Assembly: GCF_938002845.1 (NCBI RefSeq)
Contig: NZ_CALKZP010000049.1
Coordinates: forward strand, 1-16,798
DNA: 16,798 nucleotides
Direction: 5' to 3'
Origin: an uncultured Campylobacter sp.
Lineage (GTDB): Bacteria > Campylobacterota > Campylobacteria > Campylobacterales > Campylobacteraceae
Below the pieces are notes generated by a model. That model was given only the letters and a program-made list of their open reading frames with translations, was not told the origin of the DNA and searched no databases. The position numbers were made by a program, and so were the translations under genes. This document shows, one piece after another, positions 14,661-16,798 of this stretch (its first letter is position 1; each line of letters begins with the position of its first letter).

Positions 14661-15322
14661 ACTACTTTCACAGACAGATCCAGCTTTGGGGCGAGCAGAC
14701 GCAGCGCGCGCTTGCGGACAAGCGTATCCTGATCATCGGCGCGGGCGGGCTTGGGAGCAGCCTCTCTTACGCTCTGGGCGCAAGCGGCATCGGGCGGATC
14801 AGCGTCGTGGATTTCGACACGGTGGCGCTTCACAATATCCACAGGCAAATTTTATTCACGCTCGCAGACGAGGGCAAATTTAAAGCGGACGTTTTTAAAA
14901 GCCGCACGGAGGGTCGCTACGACGGCGTGAGCGTGGAGGTGCACAAGAGCCGCGCGGAGGAATTTTTCGCTAGCGCGATAGTCTCGGGCGAGAAATTTGA
15001 TCTCATTTTGGATGCGACCGATAATCTCGCCACGCGCGCGCAGATCGATGCGTTTGCTAAGCAAATAGGCGTGCCGTGGGTGTTTGCGTCGGTGGACAGC
15101 TGGCAGTGCCAAGTCTGCTTCGTGCAGAATGCGGATTTTAAATTTTTCCCGAGCCTAAACGCGACGCCTGCGGGCATAACGGCTGCGATCGTGATGTTTG
15201 CGGCAAGCTTTGAGGCAAACCTCGCTCTGCGCTACCTAGCGGGGCTTGAGGTCGAAAAAGACCTGTTTTACTACGCGAACTTTTTTGGCGGCGAGCTGGA
15301 AGTTAGGAAGATAGGGTTGTAA
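14657..15322 (+). CDS. ThiF/MoeB/HesA-family adenylyltransferase (E1-like)
   Basis: A 221-residue member of the family that adenylates the C-terminal Gly-Gly of ubiquitin-like sulfur carriers. The nucleotide fold is clear: IGAGGLGSS at 27-35, VVDFDTVALHNIHRQ at 51-64 with Asp, Asn, Arg and Gln in place, Lys76, and DATDNLATR at 119-127. The four cysteines of the MoeB/ThiF zinc site are not visible; the only CxxC (151-154, QCQVCF) falls on the strand that is GQVTVF in MoeB. The catalytic-Cys segment is also not recognisable. ATG 14657 is chosen: it overlaps the hydrolase stop as ATGA and has AGGGGG upstream. It is the last gene of the eight-gene run. No thiS, moaD, thiG or thiH is nearby, so the partner protein is unknown. 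Confidence 0.85.
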   Translation: MNYFHRQIQLWGEQTQRALADKRILIIGAGGLGSSLSYALGASGIGRISVVDFDTVALHNIHRQILFTLADEGKFKADVFKSRTEGRYDGVSVEVHKSRAEEFFASAIVSGEKFDLILDATDNLATRAQIDAFAKQIGVPWVFASVDSWQCQVCFVQNADFKFFPSLNATPAGITAAIVMFAASFEANLALRYLAGLEVEKDLFYYANFFGGELEVRKIGL

Positions 15323-15604
15323 CTTGGCGCGAAGGTTCCCGTAGATTCTGCCTTGATCTAACCTCGCACTTAACGCCCCTTTACTTTTCTTCTCTTAATT
15401 TCTGTTGTGGGTGAATAAGTGCGGTGGATTTAAACGCTCTGTGCGTTCGGATAAAATTTTAATTTATGTGCCCAAGCCAAGAATATAGAATTTAAAAATT
15501 TACGCCCAAATGTATCTTGGAAGCAAAGCGCGATAGAAAATTTTTAGAATTTTTCTATCTTGGAAACGTTGCCTCTCGCTTAGCACACTACTTTTCGCGG
15601 AATT
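15323..15604. other. Intergenic region between converging genes
   Basis: No gene is seen in these 282 bases between the 3' ends of the adenylyltransferase gene and the specificity-protein gene. It holds an A/T-rich hairpin flanked by 10-bp direct repeats (listed separately) and several RAATTY sites. Confidence 0.6.
15532..15559. terminator. A/T-rich hairpin between convergent genes, possible bidirectional terminator
   Basis: GATAGAAAA at 15532-15540 pairs perfectly with TTTTCTATC at 15551-15559 around a 10-base loop. T-runs exist inside the stem and loop on either strand, but none follows the stem, and the stem has few G-C pairs. Its position between converging genes suits termination. Confidence 0.35.
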
Positions 15605-16798
15605 TTAATTAACCTGTACGACTTGTTTTGTGGCGGCGATCTTTCGCTCTGTCCACAACACAACGTCTTTTATAACTAGCTTTTCGATAGCTTTTATGAA
15701 ATTTTCCATAAATTCGTAGTCGATTTCACCATCAGAAATAGGCAATAAAATACTTAATTCATCAGCATCTTTTGCATAAAAATTACGTGCGTAGCTAAAC
15801 TGCCCGGCATTTGCTACTTTATGGATAGCCGTTGTAACGTAAATAGCGGCATGTTTAGATAAATTTTCAGTATGTACGATCGCCACATGATCATCGGCTC
15901 CATATTTATAGTTTCGATATTTCGCGGAACCAAACATATCTATCGTTACAGTATTTTTATCAAAAATTTTGACGTCATTACTTATAAAAGCAGATATTCC
16001 CATATCGGCTTCGCCGGCAGTTACGAAAGGCAAATTTCCATCAAATCTATCCGCACCTTTTAAACGTTTTCCGCGAGTAGCATTTCCAAAAAGTTTTTTT
16101 AGATTAAACTCCTTCGCCGCCCCCTCCCATTTGCCAAATTTGTCAAATTTAGCCAAAGCGTCTTTTTCTTTCTTGCTTAATTTATAATCTTTAAATCCCG
16201 TTACCGCAAGATACGCGTCGAGCTCTTCGACGCGTTCGCGCTCGAGCTCTTCGACGCGTTCGCGCTCGAGCTCTTCGATAAATTTTTCCATAAAGGAAAA
16301 ATTTATCTTGCCGCCTAGCGTCGGCAAAAGGATTTCAAATTTTTCATCTCTTAATTTAGAACTAGAAAGCTGATTACCGTATCCGAATTTGCCGCGTAGA
16401 ATATTTTTAATGCAACTAGAAATATAAAGTCCCGAATAACTAGTAAATTCAATTTCTTTAAAATCAAGCGCTTCGCATTTTTTAAATTTTAGCACGTGCA
16501 CCTTCATTTCAACGCTGGCTAAGTATGAATGATAAAATACGTCTCCGAAAAAATTTACAGAGATAAAATTTTCGTAATGTCTAGCTTCGTCTATACCAAG
16601 CGTATCATATGAGCCTATTATGCCATTATCTTCGCTTTTGGCAGAAATTCGCCTAACGTCTCCGTTTATTAAAACGCTTGAGCTTAAAAGCGAACCAGTT
16701 TGAACCTCAAAAATATCCCCTATCCTAAATTCCTCGAATTTCCCGCCACGCGCCTTAAATTCTCGCTCTAAATTTGCAATCCTTTCGCTAATTAAGCT
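15605..16798 (-). CDS. Restriction-modification specificity protein (HsdS / BcgI-beta type), partial
   Basis: The frame is open from the right edge to TAA at 15605-15607, giving the C-terminal 397 residues; the internal ATG at 16507 is not the true start. Two target-recognition halves are visible. Half 1 begins FEEFRIGDIFEVQTG and ends KFEILLPTLGGKINFSFMEK. Half 2 begins FNLKKLFGNATRGKRLKGAD, continues FVTAGEADMGISAFI and TIDMFGSAKYRNY, and ends ELSILLPISDGEIDYEFMEN. The paired LLP..G.I....FM..FI endings show the internal duplication typical of S subunits, and the wording of half 2 matches BcgI-subunit-beta proteins I know. Charged helices link the halves and contain an eight-residue repeat. 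It may be a separate S subunit or the tail of a fused type IIG/IIB enzyme. By eye G+C is lower than in the upstream operon, suggesting acquisition by transfer. Confidence 0.88.
   Translation of the reverse strand, partial: SLISERIANLEREFKARGGKFEEFRIGDIFEVQTGSLLSSSVLINGDVRRISAKSEDNGIIGSYDTLGIDEARHYENFISVNFFGDVFYHSYLASVEMKVHVLKFKKCEALDFKEIEFTSYSGLYISSCIKNILRGKFGYGNQLSSSKLRDEKFEILLPTLGGKINFSFMEKFIEELERERVEELERERVEELDAYLAVTGFKDYKLSKKEKDALAKFDKFGKWEGAAKEFNLKKLFGNATRGKRLKGADRFDGNLPFVTAGEADMGISAFISNDVKIFDKNTVTIDMFGSAKYRNYKYGADDHVAIVHTENLSKHAAIYVTTAIHKVANAGQFSYARNFYAKDADELSILLPISDGEIDYEFMENFIKAIEKLVIKDVVLWTERKIAATKQVVQVN
16219..16279 (-). repeat. 24-bp in-frame tandem repeat (EELERERV) in the spacer of the specificity protein
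   Basis: Two identical 24-bp units (16219-16242 and 16243-16266) are followed by about half a third. On the minus strand they encode EELERERV twice and then EEL, inside the charged helix between the two recognition halves. Confidence 0.9.

Noticed and set aside
15323..15360. Hairpin AGGT...TAGAT/ATCTAACCT after the ThiF-like gene as a terminator
   Set aside because: The stem needs a bulge of several bases and is not followed by a T-run.

Overview
The window looks like a chromosomal segment of a relatively GC-rich Campylobacter, most likely one of the oral species such as C. gracilis, showae, rectus or curvus. The species is inferred from gene order and composition and was not tested. The run ileS, small membrane ORF, gatA, guaB, xseB, carbon-nitrogen hydrolase matches the order I remember for C. 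jejuni (Cj1061c down to Cj1056c). The DNA is near half G+C, yet it is crowded with AAATTT and related RAATTY hexamers, both between and inside genes.

Layout. Bases 1-290 (+) are the C-terminal end of a TMAO/biotin-sulfoxide-type molybdenum reductase. Bases 291-945 hold no convincing gene but carry a probable terminator and two degenerate tandem repeat arrays. Bases 946-3152 (-) are the pyrimidine genes pyrB-pyrC, joined by an ATGA overlap. Bases 3432-3962 (-) encode a flavodoxin-fold NAD(P)H oxidoreductase with a clear TATAAT upstream. Bases 3963-4530 are mostly gene-free and seem to hold decayed copies of the 3' end of the neighbouring lipoprotein gene. Bases 4531-6446 (-) form a cinA-lipoprotein unit driven by an extended -10 promoter.

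From 6565 to 15322 (+) there is one tightly packed eight-gene run: ileS, a 36-residue membrane protein, gatA, guaB, metX, xseB, a nitrilase-superfamily hydrolase and a ThiF/MoeB-like adenylyltransferase. Junctions are overlaps or gaps of a few bases, so translation is probably coupled. The run mixes tRNA charging, Gln-tRNA amidation, GMP synthesis, methionine synthesis and DNA repair. It reads as a housekeeping operon, not a dedicated pathway.

Bases 15605-16798 (-) are the C-terminal 397 residues of a BcgI-beta/HsdS-like DNA specificity protein that runs off the window. Its central spacer contains a 24-bp in-frame tandem repeat.

Main points of interest: (1) RAATTY hexamers are strongly enriched and are the core of in-frame tandem repeats that lengthen a lipoprotein signal peptide (27-bp period) and an enzyme (18-bp period), plus a 66-bp intergenic array; RAATTY is the CtsM methylation site that permits transformation in C. 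jejuni. (2) The specificity-subunit repeat could change DNA target spacing. (3) A ThiF-like enzyme without the usual zinc cysteines is coupled to the expanded hydrolase.
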